A DNA stretch of 64,000 nucleotides from JAGNHB01 sp964436005 (GTDB lineage: Bacteria; Acidobacteriota; JAAYUB01): the NCBI GenBank assembly GCA_964436005.1, contig CAYTBK010000006.1, positions 1-64,000 of the forward strand, read 5' to 3'. Positions 8,420-16,233 of this stretch are shown here, in pieces. The notes beneath the pieces are model-generated. The model did not search any database. It saw only the letters and a list, made by a program, of their open reading frames with translations, and was not told where the DNA came from. Position 1 is the stretch's first letter. Every line of letters starts with the position of its first letter. Made by a program: the position numbers and the translations under genes.

Positions 8420-9249
8420 CGGCAGCCCGCAAAGGCGAAATTTCGGTCGAACCGGGCCACCCGGGCCGCCGCGGCCGGCGGGATCCTTCCCTCGTCGGCG
8501 GGAAGCGCGGGAAGTTCTTGCGGTGATCGGAAGAATTTCCGGGAGAGGAGAAGCTTTTCGCAGTGGAGCTGGAATTCTTCCATGTGCCACTTCCAGGCCA
8601 GGCGCCGCCCGGACTCCAGTTGGCGCCGCTCCACCAGCGGGTCGCCTCCGCGGTCCCGGACGTCGTGCGCGAAGAGCGCCGCCGGGCACACTTTGGTGGA
8701 GAACCCGCCCAGGCGCGCCCGCCACGAGAAATCCACGTCCTCCATGTACAGGAAAAAACCGGGGTCGAAAGGCCCGATGGCCTCGTAAACGGCCCGCGGG
8801 ACGAGCAGGCAGCACGCCGAGCACCAGGGGGTGTCGAACTGGAGGGGGTCGTACTCCTTGGGGTGTTCTTCCGGGAACTGCAGGGCTTCGATCAGGGCGG
8901 TCGGGAATCGCCGGTTGAATTCGAGGAGCGCCGCCAGGGCCCGGTGGTGGAAGGCGCCGTCGGGGTTGGCGCAAAGGAAGGCCTGGGCGTGGAGGTCTTC
9001 GAAAGCGTGCCGCATGAGCCGATTGGTGGACACGGCGAACCCGACGTTCCCCTGCGGTTCCAGCACGGTTGCCGCGGGGGTGCAAAGGGCGAGGCCCGGG
9101 TCGCCGTGATTGTCGACGCAGGCGAGGGCGATTTCGCATTCGGCGGGCAACTCGGCGGCGGCGAGGCGGCAGGAGCGGGCCAACCGCTCCAGCTGGTCCG
9201 GTGGGTTGGCGTACGTCGTAACTCCCACAACGATTGTTGTTCCTCGCAT
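8413..9249 (-). CDS. GT2 family glycosyltransferase
   Basis: Encodes 278 residues. It has the rhamnosyltransferase-like GT2 pattern: IVVGVTTYANP at the start, NVGFAVSTNR, a weakly conserved metal site (LCANPDGAF) and the later FDPGFFLYMEDVDFSWRARL motif, which matches the YEDMDW region of the fusion protein in this operon. Cytosolic sugar transfer to a lipid- or protein-linked acceptor is likely. Start at 9249 (ATG) is preceded by a modest GGACCAGGA site. Spaced 61 nt from the upstream transferase and overlapping the next gene by 7 nt. Confidence 0.82.
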   Translation of the reverse strand: MRGTTIVVGVTTYANPPDQLERLARSCRLAAAELPAECEIALACVDNHGDPGLALCTPAATVLEPQGNVGFAVSTNRLMRHAFEDLHAQAFLCANPDGAFHHRALAALLEFNRRFPTALIEALQFPEEHPKEYDPLQFDTPWCSACCLLVPRAVYEAIGPFDPGFFLYMEDVDFSWRARLGGFSTKVCPAALFAHDVRDRGGDPLVERRQLESGRRLAWKWHMEEFQLHCEKLLLSRKFFRSPQELPALPADEGRIPPAAAARVARFDRNFAFAGCRW

Positions 9250-9310
9250 TCCTGGTCCTTCCCGGTGGCCTGGCTTGGATAGCCTGTTGCCGTCTGTGGC
9301 CCTGCCGCAA

Positions 9311-10309
9311 TCAACCCAACGCGTCGGTCGGGTCGGCCGGCCTCGCCTCCGCCGCCGGCCGGGAGAGGGGAGCCAGATTCCCCCGGTGGCAGGGCAGGCC
9401 TTTTCTTGCCTCGTGGAAAAAAGACCGGGACCAGATGGCGGCGCCGGCCAGGTAGAGCGGCCAGCGCAGGCACAGGACCCCCAGGGAACGGCGGTCGTGC
9501 CGGAACAGCCAGCGGGCGGCCTTCGCGAGGCGGACAAAGGGCATGGTGAACGCCAGCGGCGGGAAGCGGATGGCCGTGTGGACGGGCAATCCGGCACGGT
9601 TGCGCGCCCGGGCCGACCACTCGCCCAGGTCGCGCTGGTAGGCCAGCATTTCGCCCAGCCGGGCGTGCTTGCAGTGCAGCACCTCGATGGCCGGGTCGAA
9701 CAGGATGCGCTCTCCCGCTTTGTGCAGCCCCCAGTGGAACAGGACGTCCTCGGATAACCGCATGTCGTCGTCGTATCCCCCGTGCCGCTCGAAGACCTCG
9801 CGGCGGTACATGATGATGGCCGTGGGGACCGACGCCTCCGTCCGCCGGGGGCAGGCGGGCATGAACTCGCGGAACTCGAGGTGGTAGGCGACCCAGTCGG
9901 CCGCGCTCATGGGCGATTCCTGGCGCAGCGCCCCGCCCACCGCCGCGTACGCTCCCTCGGCGTGCCGGGCCAGCATGCGCTCGATCATGTCCGGGAAGGC
10001 GACACAGTCGGAATCCAGCATCAGGCAGAACGGGGAGCGGCTGGCGCGGACGCCGGCGTTGCGGGCCGCCCCGGCGAACGTGCGCCGGGGAAAGCGGATC
10101 AGGCGGACGGAGGGGAACTCCCGTTCCACGATCTGCGGCGTTTCGTCTTCCGAGCTGTCGACCACCAGGATCTCGAAGGGGACGGCCGTGTCCTGGCGCA
10201 ACAGGGACTGGAGACAGGCCCGGATGGTCCGGGCCGAGTTGTAGCAGGGTACGATAACCGTGACCAGCGGGTCTGTTTCCGGTGCGGAACGTACTTCTCG
10301 CGACGCCAT
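9311..10309 (-). CDS. GT2 family glycosyltransferase (first gene of operon)
   Basis: A 332-residue GT2 enzyme: VTVIVPCYNSARTIRACLQSLL, ILVVDSSEDET, AAARNAGVRASRSPFCLMLDSD (metal-binding DSD) and the acceptor-region motif SEDVLFHWGLHKAG. A C-terminal segment with hydrophobic stretches (WPLYLAGAAIWSRS) may anchor it to the membrane. I chose the ATG at 10309 because homologous GT2 proteins start shortly before the first beta strand; the frame extends 29 codons further to 10396, but that region holds the promoter. It heads the operon running to 742. Confidence 0.85.
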   Translation of the reverse strand: MASREVRSAPETDPLVTVIVPCYNSARTIRACLQSLLRQDTAVPFEILVVDSSEDETPQIVEREFPSVRLIRFPRRTFAGAARNAGVRASRSPFCLMLDSDCVAFPDMIERMLARHAEGAYAAVGGALRQESPMSAADWVAYHLEFREFMPACPRRTEASVPTAIIMYRREVFERHGGYDDDMRLSEDVLFHWGLHKAGERILFDPAIEVLHCKHARLGEMLAYQRDLGEWSARARNRAGLPVHTAIRFPPLAFTMPFVRLAKAARWLFRHDRRSLGVLCLRWPLYLAGAAIWSRSFFHEARKGLPCHRGNLAPLSRPAAEARPADPTDALG

Positions 10310-10367
10310 GGCGCTGCCGACCCCCTTCTGCTCTGTCCGGCACTGTAACGTGCTGCTGAAAGCGGGC

Positions 10368-10396
10368 ATTGTAGAAGAGGCCCGGCCGGATTGCAA
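10368..10396 (-). promoter_or_regulatory. Sigma-70-type promoter of the glycosyltransferase operon
   Basis: On the minus strand TTGCAA (10396-10391), a 17-nt spacer and TACAAT (10373-10368) form a near-consensus -35/-10 pair. Transcription would start near 10361, about 50 nt before the first ATG of the operon. Confidence 0.65.
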
Positions 10397-10456
10397 GGGC
10401 CCATTGGCCGGGGCGCGCAGGTGCTGAAGCGGGGGCGGCGCGCCCCAGAACGTTTC

Positions 10457-11248
10457 TCAACCGTTGGATTCGGCCACGATGTACTCCTTCCGGCGGAAGA
10501 TCCATGCACCCAGCAGCAGGGCCACGGCGCCCGTCAGCAGGGGCACCAGGATGGAAACGACCGTTCCGGAGGCCTCGAGGTGGAAGGTCATGGGCCCGCG
10601 GGCCTGGTCGATCTGGGGCAGGAGGGACTTGAGGTAGTGGATGATCGTCAGCTTCTGGGTGACGCCCGGCATGAACTGGATGATGCTTTCCCAGCCGAAG
10701 ACGAAGATGAGGCCGGTGAGGATGGGCCGCTTCAGGAAAGCTCCCAGCAGGGCGAAGAGGGCTGTGTAGGCGAAGACGGCCAGCAGGCCGACGAAGAAGG
10801 TGCAGTAGAAGCGCCCCCAGCGGTCGGCGGAGGCGAGGCCGGCCGGGTCCGCGGCCAGGAAGGCGGCGAACAGGCTGAAGGCCGCGATGAGCGCGGCCAC
10901 CCCGCTGTAGGCCAGGGCCTTGCCCAGGAAGATGCCGCAGCGTGGGGCCGGGCGGGTGATGAGGTAGACCAGCGTCTTGTCCTCGATCTCGTCGGAGACG
11001 ACGGTGGAGCCGTAGAAGAGCGCCAGCACGGGGATCAGCAGCTGGAAGAAGAACGACGGCAGCGGACCGGTGAAGAAGGTCTCGGCGGGGATGTCGGTGG
11101 CGTGGGACAGGGTGGCCACCAGCCGGATGACGCCGAGTATCGCCGCCGGGATCACCCCGATGACGAAGAAGGCCCGGGTGCGCTTCGAGCGCAGGGACAG
11201 CCGGCCGAAAGCGCCGGCGGTGATGCGGATGCCGTGAGCCAGTTTCAT
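10457..11248 (-). CDS. ABC-2 type transporter permease (pair 2)
   Basis: A 263-residue membrane protein with about six hydrophobic segments. The segment reading YGSTVVSDEIEDKTLVYLITRPAPR, next to the first extracytoplasmic loop, is the usual signature of ABC-2 permeases of the NatB/NosY type. The ATG at 11248 lies 2 nt after the stop of the ATPase gene, so they form a pair. Last gene of a four-gene set of two ATPases and two permeases (10.46-13.94 kb). Exported substrate unknown; position upstream of the glycan operon makes a related envelope function plausible but not shown. Confidence 0.82.
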   Translation of the reverse strand: MKLAHGIRITAGAFGRLSLRSKRTRAFFVIGVIPAAILGVIRLVATLSHATDIPAETFFTGPLPSFFFQLLIPVLALFYGSTVVSDEIEDKTLVYLITRPAPRCGIFLGKALAYSGVAALIAAFSLFAAFLAADPAGLASADRWGRFYCTFFVGLLAVFAYTALFALLGAFLKRPILTGLIFVFGWESIIQFMPGVTQKLTIIHYLKSLLPQIDQARGPMTFHLEASGTVVSILVPLLTGAVALLLGAWIFRRKEYIVAESNG

Positions 11249-11250
11249 GG

Positions 11251-12174
11251 TTACCTCCCCACCAGGTAGTCGAAGATGGCCTGGAGGTTGTCGTCGGGGG
11301 AGGTGAGTTCCTCCACCGCGAGGTCCTGTTCGGCGATGGCCTGCGTGAGTGCTTCGAAGCAGGGGTCCTGCCGGTCCGTGGACAGGGTGAGCCCGTTCTC
11401 CCCGTCCAGGGAGACGCTCCGGACGGCCGGGTGCCCGATCATCCGCTCGGCCAGCAGGCGCGCTCGGTCACAGCGGACGAATATCTGGTGCGGGTGGTCG
11501 TCGAGGAGGTTGCGGATAGTGTGGATGTCCCCCTGGGCGAAAACTTTGCCCTGGTGGATGAGGACGATCTCCTCGGTCAACCCCTCCACTTCCGGGAGGA
11601 TGTGGGAGGACACCACCACTGTCTTCCCTTCGGCTTCCAGTTCCTTGAGCATCTTCGATATGCGGATGCGCCAGAGCGGGTCGATGCCGCGGAGCGGTTC
11701 GTCCAGCAGCAGCACCTCGGGGTCGTGCACGAGGCAGGCGGCCAGACGCAGGCGCTGCCGCATGCCGAAGCTGTAGGCCTTGACCTGCCGGTGGGCGTTG
11801 TCCTGCAGCCCGACCTTCTCGAGCGCCTCGCCGGCCCGTGTTTTGGCCTGGCCGCCTTCGAAGCCATGCAGGTGGGCCATGAAGAGGGTGAATTCCCCCC
11901 CGGTCATGTCGGGGTAGAAGCTGTCCGCCTCCGGGCAGACGCCGATGCGGGAGAAGACGTCCGGGTTGGCGAAGACGTCCTCGCCGAGCACCCGGATTTT
12001 GCCGATGCTGGGCTTGAGCTGGCCGGAAACCAGTTTCAGGAAGGTGGACTTGCCGGCGCCGTTGGGCCCCAGGAGGCCTTTGATGCCAGGGCGGATCTCC
12101 AGGTTGATCTCGCTGACGCCCAGGATGTGCCCGTACCACTTGGAAAGGTTTTCGGCGGTGATGACAGCGTTCAT
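11251..12174 (-). CDS. ABC transporter ATP-binding protein (pair 2)
   Basis: A 307-residue ATPase with Walker A GPNGAGKST, a Q-loop region (GVCPEADSFYPDMTG), a signature YSFGMRQR in place of LSGGQ, and Walker B VLLLDEP followed by the variant LRGIDP. A C-terminal extension of about 90 residues is typical of ABC-2 exporters. The variant signature YSFGMRQR recurs (as YSTGMRQR) in the ATPase at 13015-13938, so the two are close paralogues. The ATG at 12174 overlaps the stop of the preceding permease (ATGA). It powers the permease at 10457-11248. Confidence 0.87.
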   Translation of the reverse strand: MNAVITAENLSKWYGHILGVSEINLEIRPGIKGLLGPNGAGKSTFLKLVSGQLKPSIGKIRVLGEDVFANPDVFSRIGVCPEADSFYPDMTGGEFTLFMAHLHGFEGGQAKTRAGEALEKVGLQDNAHRQVKAYSFGMRQRLRLAACLVHDPEVLLLDEPLRGIDPLWRIRISKMLKELEAEGKTVVVSSHILPEVEGLTEEIVLIHQGKVFAQGDIHTIRNLLDDHPHQIFVRCDRARLLAERMIGHPAVRSVSLDGENGLTLSTDRQDPCFEALTQAIAEQDLAVEELTSPDDNLQAIFDYLVGR

Positions 12175-13025
12175 GCCGTGGCCTCCGCGCGCCGGATGCG
12201 CAGGTAGAGAAACAGGATCGCCAGCAGCGCCGCCGCGGCGAGGATGACGACGGAGTACGCGGGATCCACCGCGAACTCCCTTTCCTGACCGAAGAAAAAA
12301 GCCCCGGTGTGGTTGATGTTGCGGTTGACGGAGAGCAGGTGCCAGCCCTCCATGTGGGTGATCTCGGTGAGGATGGCCGCCACGGCGTCCGAGAAGAAGA
12401 ACACGGCCACCAATATGATGCGGACGAAGTTGAGCCGTTCGCTCAAGGTCGAGAGGAAGAGGGTCATGGCGGCCAGGAAGAGACCGACCAGCAACGGGAA
12501 GGCCACCATGGCCAGCCAGAGGTCTGGTTTCAGGATCAGGCTGCCGGAGAAGACCATCTTCAGGATGAAGAGGACAATTCCCGGGACGAGGGTGAAGAGC
12601 AGCAGGTAGAAGAGCACGGTGGACAGCTTGCCGGCGAGGTAGCCGGTACGGGAGAGGGGCCGCGAGAAGTATAGCGGCAGGGCCCGCAGGCGGAGGTCCC
12701 CCGAGATCAGCCCCGCCCCGCTGAAGATGCACAGCACCACCAGGATGAAAATCAGGAAGTTGTTGGTGTAGAACATGTGGAAGATGGAGGCGTCCGACTG
12801 GAGGCTGCGCACCAGGCGGGAGAACATCTTCAGTTCCGGCTTGGCCACCGCGTAGATGACGGCCAGGAAGAACAGGAAGGGCGTGGCGCCAAGGAAGAAG
12901 ACGAGCCCCGCGTACTTCTGCCTGGCCACCCGCCGGATGCCGTTGCGCAGGATCGGGAGCCAGCGCATCCCCGGGCGGGTGACTTCGCCTTCCCACCCCA
13001 TGTAACCTTTCTGCCTAATTCCCAT
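12171..13025 (-). CDS. ABC-2 type transporter permease (pair 1)
   Basis: A 284-residue membrane protein with about six transmembrane segments and the ABC-2 hallmark GAGLISGDLRLRALPLYFSRPLSR after the second segment. GGAGG lies 6 nt before the ATG at 13025, which overlaps the end of the ATPase gene by 11 nt. A second in-frame ATG at 13001 has its own AGAAAGG site and is an alternative start. Belongs with the ATPase encoded just before it. Confidence 0.82.
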   Translation of the reverse strand: MGIRQKGYMGWEGEVTRPGMRWLPILRNGIRRVARQKYAGLVFFLGATPFLFFLAVIYAVAKPELKMFSRLVRSLQSDASIFHMFYTNNFLIFILVVLCIFSGAGLISGDLRLRALPLYFSRPLSRTGYLAGKLSTVLFYLLLFTLVPGIVLFILKMVFSGSLILKPDLWLAMVAFPLLVGLFLAAMTLFLSTLSERLNFVRIILVAVFFFSDAVAAILTEITHMEGWHLLSVNRNINHTGAFFFGQEREFAVDPAYSVVILAAAALLAILFLYLRIRRAEATA

Positions 13026-13938
13026 GATTTTCCTCCACGGCCTGGATGAAGGCCTCCTCCAGGGTGATGCGGCTGCGCTGCAGGCGACGGATCTGCACGC
13101 CGCACCGGCGGGCCGCCCGGAACAGGGTCCGGGTGGTCTCCCCCGGGGGGAGTTCGACGCGGTAGTTTTCCCGTTCCTTCTCCTCCAGGCGGCAGCGGGC
13201 CTCCTCCAGTTCAGCCCGGAACGGCCCCGCCTCCCCCTTGAAAGCCAGGTCGAACACCTCGCCCATGGCGGGGTGCAGGTCGCCCACGGGCTTTTCCGCC
13301 ACCACCCGGCCGTTGTCCATTATCACAACATCTTTGCATGTCGACTCTAGGTCCGGCAGCAGGTGGGTGGAGAGGATGATGTTCTTCCCCTCGGTGGCGG
13401 CGATGTCGCGGATCAGTTCCAGCATGGCCTGGCGCCCGGCCGGGTCCATACCGGAGGTGGGTTCGTCGAGGAGCAGCATGCCGGGATCGTGGACGATGGC
13501 CTGGGCCAGCTTCAGGCGTTGCCGCATGCCGGTGGAGTAGGTCTCCACCAGCCGGTAGCGGGCCTCCTCCAGCCCCACGTAGTAGAGGACGTCGTGGGCC
13601 CGCTTGATGGCCTCCCGGCGCGGCATGCCGCTCAGTTCGCCGAGGTAGGCGGTGAATTCCACCGCGTCCATGCCCGGCAGCAGGGAGTCGCTCTCCGGCA
13701 TGTAGCCGACGTTGCGGCGGAATTCCCGGAGGTCGCCCCCCAGGCCCTGGCCGAACACCGAGCCGGTGCCGGACGAGGGCCGCAGGAAGCCCAGCAGGAT
13801 CTTCATGAGGGTCGTCTTGCCGGCGCCGTTGGGGCCCAGCAGCCCGTGGATGCCCCCGCCGATGCGCAGGCGGACGCCGTCCAGGGCGGTCACGTCGCCG
13901 TAGCGGAAGCGGATGTCGTCGAGGATGATCATTTCCAT
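13015..13938 (-). CDS. ABC transporter ATP-binding protein (pair 1)
   Basis: A 307-residue ATPase: Walker A GPNGAGKTT, Q-loop GYMPESDSLLPGM, signature YSTGMRQRLK, Walker B MLLLDEPTSGMDP and switch histidine in ILSTHLLPD. The C-terminal 90 residues (ELEEARCRLEEKERENYRVE onward) form the regulatory domain usual for ABC-2 exporter ATPases. The frame is open upstream of 13938, but that part is Arg/Pro-rich shadow sequence; the ATG at 13938 begins the conserved first strand. First gene of the four-gene ABC set; no clear promoter seen upstream. Confidence 0.87.
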   Translation of the reverse strand: MEMIILDDIRFRYGDVTALDGVRLRIGGGIHGLLGPNGAGKTTLMKILLGFLRPSSGTGSVFGQGLGGDLREFRRNVGYMPESDSLLPGMDAVEFTAYLGELSGMPRREAIKRAHDVLYYVGLEEARYRLVETYSTGMRQRLKLAQAIVHDPGMLLLDEPTSGMDPAGRQAMLELIRDIAATEGKNIILSTHLLPDLESTCKDVVIMDNGRVVAEKPVGDLHPAMGEVFDLAFKGEAGPFRAELEEARCRLEEKERENYRVELPPGETTRTLFRAARRCGVQIRRLQRSRITLEEAFIQAVEENHGN

Positions 13939-14220
13939 GTGGGGTCGTCCTTGCCCGGCCGGGTGATTTCCGGCGCCCTTCCGGCTCCCCGTGGCTACCT
14001 TTCGCTGGTGGGCCGCGTGGCGGCCCGGGCGCCGGATCCGTCTTGACCGACCGGAAACACAGACTACGATGCGGCGGGGGGAAAAAGTTCCCGGAACACG
14101 TTGCATTCACGGTTTTCAGGGAGGACCAGGCACAGGCGCCCAGCCGCCCGAATGCGGGATGAACCATTGACCCCAATGAGGGGAACAGGCGGCCGTCCTG
14201 GTTTTCCTGCCCTGTTCGCC

Positions 14221-14504
14221 GGGTGTCCATGAATTTTGTTGGGTGTCCATGATTTTGCCCCCGAGTATGGTTGGGTGTCCATCACCGTTCGGCTGGGTGT
14301 CCATGAAGGGAAGAACAGGAACCGCGGAGGGGCGCGGAGAAGCGCGGAGGGGGATTGAAAAAGTCTCGTTGGCAGCCCTCGGCGGCTTTCCGTGTGCCTC
14401 TGCGGTTAACTCTCTTTAGAATCTATACATCGCCGGATTGGGGATTGCCCGATTTGCCTGATCGATGTCGGCTGTCCATGAAAATAATGATTGGGTGTCC
14501 ACGA
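14221..14504. repeat. Second cluster of GGGTGTCCA(T) short direct repeats
   Basis: Copies of (T)GGGTGTCCATGA start near 14221, 14240, 14272, 14293 and 14492, with a degenerate one (GCTGTCCATGA) at 14471. They are in the same orientation as the cluster at 271-425, so the two clusters bracket the 13.5-kb minus-strand ABC/glycosyltransferase segment. The last copy overlaps the -35 position of a possible promoter whose TATAAT lies at 14512-14517, upstream of the gene at 14657. Confidence 0.6.
14318..14416. repeat. Inverted-repeat element with CGCGGAG/CTCTGCGG ends
   Basis: The segment starts AACCGCGGAGGGGCGCGGAG and ends near CCTCTGCGGTTAACTC, so its tips are imperfect inverted repeats (AACCGCGGAG against CTCTGCGGTT). 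The core holds no gene. Elements with such CGCAGAG-like tandem ends are scattered in many bacterial genomes. It is inserted inside the GGGTGTCCA cluster. A related fragment with TTTGTGGC repeats lies near 650-680. Confidence 0.45.
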
Positions 14505-14656
14505 AACCAGTTATAATTCATCCAATTGATTCGTCAAATAGTTGGGCTTTATTGAAAAGCATGGTGGAAAAACGATCTCCGGCCTTTGGGGTTTTCCGGG
14601 TGTCTTCGGGGATCCTTGGGTCGAAGCCCTTTCGCAGAAGAACCAGGAGGTTCGAC

Positions 14657-16135
14657 ATGTTCCTGCCGATCAAGGCGGTGGTGTGCTGGCTGATTTTACT
14701 CGACTTCTCCGGGGAGGCCATGCGGGCCCAGGCGGTCGGGCCTGCTCCCGACCCCGAACTGGCCGCCATCGGGAAAACCATCGACGACGCCATCGGGTGG
14801 TTCCGGACCAAGGATTTCGCCCGGCTCTTCGAAATCTTCGACAGCGGGGCCGAACTGTTCATCTACCATCCGGATTCCGGCACCACGATCCGGGGCTTCG
14901 AAGCTTTCCGCAAGAACGCAGGCGCCTTTGCGGACCCCGACTTCGTTTACGCCGGCCACGCTTTGCGCGACCTGCAGGTGCACCGTTCCGCGGGCGGCGA
15001 CACGGCCTGGTTCTCCGCCCTTCTGGAAGACTGCTGGTCGTACCGGGGGAAGAAGGGATGCTGGAAGGACTGCCGCTGGACGGGCGTCCTGTGCCGGCGG
15101 AACGGGAAGTGGGTGATTGCCCAGCTGCATTTTTCCTTCGCCCGGGACACCCTGCTGGCGGAAACCCCCTTCTTCGAGGAAAAATTCCAGGGGCCGGGTG
15201 GACTGGTCGGCCCTGCCCGGACCGCGGAGTACCTGGTGCGTGACGGCGGTCCGGTCCTTCGACTGGAAGGACTCCTGTTCCTGAAGGAGTTGCGGCGGGA
15301 GGACTTCCGCCTGGAGGTGGAAATCCTGGCCGAGGGCCCGTGCTACCCCGGTGTCGCCTTTCACGCCCGGGACGGGTCCGACTACGAGCTGGCCTACCCC
15401 GTTCCCCATGCCAGCGGCCAGCCCGACGCCATCCAGTACGATCCCGTCTTCCGCGGCGGGAATTCCTGGCAACTGTTCAACGGCCCGCCGTACCAGAAAA
15501 GTGCGGTCGTTCCGTTGCGGGAGTGGTTCACCCTGCGCCTGAACGTGCATCGCGGACGGGTTTCCGTGCAGGTGAACGACCAGGATCCCCTGGTGGTGGA
15601 GCGGCTGGCGCACGGTGCCGGGCCCGGCGGCATCGGGCTGTGGAGCTATCGCCCGGCCTTCTTCCGCAACCTGCGGGTGTTCCCCGCGAGACCCATCCCC
15701 GAGACCGGGGTCAGGGCCACGGCGCCGGCGGACGCGGTTTCCTCGTGGCGGGCCCCGGACGGTTCCCGGTTGCGGGCGGGCGACAACGGCGTGGTGGACG
15801 CCGGTGCCGCGCTGGATCCGGCGACTCGCCAGGCGGTGCTTTCCCGTTCCTTCACCCTGGCGGAAGAGGCCGACGTGACTTTCGGCTTGGGTTTCAGCGA
15901 TGCCGTCGTGCTGCGGGTGGATGGCGAGGAGCTCTTCCGGGGTGAGAACCGCTTCCGCGGTTTTGCCGACCTGCCCTCCCGCGGGTGGGTGACGCCGAAT
16001 GCGCAGACGGTTCGGAAAAGCCTGTCGGCCGGGACGCACGTCGTGCAGGTGGAACTGTCGGCCCTGGAGCCCTTCGGCTGCGGATTCGTGCTCACGGCGG
16101 CGGGCCGGGGCCTCTCCTTTCCGGACTCGCCCTGA
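14657..16135 (+). CDS. Secreted NTF2-like / LamG-like (DUF1080-type) protein
   Basis: A 492-residue exported protein. A signal peptide (MFLPIKAVVCWLILLDFSG) is followed by an NTF2/SnoaL-like domain (about 40-170, with WFRTKDFARLFEIFDSG and NGKWVIAQLHFSFA). A concanavalin/LamG-like beta-sandwich (about 195-350) follows, with LEVEILAEGPCYPGVAFHARDG and a closing segment GGIGLWSYRPAFFRNLRVFP typical of 3-keto-disaccharide hydrolase-like DUF1080 domains. A further beta-rich C-terminal domain completes it. The start at 14657 has AGGAGG 6 nt upstream; the open frame before it is not protein-like. Role in the envelope or periplasm, possibly carbohydrate binding; no catalytic residues identified. Confidence 0.75.
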   Translation: MFLPIKAVVCWLILLDFSGEAMRAQAVGPAPDPELAAIGKTIDDAIGWFRTKDFARLFEIFDSGAELFIYHPDSGTTIRGFEAFRKNAGAFADPDFVYAGHALRDLQVHRSAGGDTAWFSALLEDCWSYRGKKGCWKDCRWTGVLCRRNGKWVIAQLHFSFARDTLLAETPFFEEKFQGPGGLVGPARTAEYLVRDGGPVLRLEGLLFLKELRREDFRLEVEILAEGPCYPGVAFHARDGSDYELAYPVPHASGQPDAIQYDPVFRGGNSWQLFNGPPYQKSAVVPLREWFTLRLNVHRGRVSVQVNDQDPLVVERLAHGAGPGGIGLWSYRPAFFRNLRVFPARPIPETGVRATAPADAVSSWRAPDGSRLRAGDNGVVDAGAALDPATRQAVLSRSFTLAEEADVTFGLGFSDAVVLRVDGEELFRGENRFRGFADLPSRGWVTPNAQTVRKSLSAGTHVVQVELSALEPFGCGFVLTAAGRGLSFPDSP

Positions 16136-16233
16136 AGGTGCCGCTGTCGTGAACGGGTGTCACGCGGGATCGCCATCCGCGCTGCCGTTGGAATAACACG
16201 CCCCAAGGCCGTGCCTGGGGGGGAGGTGACCCG

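Noticed and set aside
10432..10446. GC hairpin after the pair-2 permease as a terminator
   Set aside because: Only a 6-bp stem with 3-nt loop and no T-run on the minus strand.
13963..14656. Upstream extension of the gene at 14657 to 14465
   Set aside because: The extra codons run through repeat DNA, while AGGAGG and a signal peptide mark 14657 as the start.
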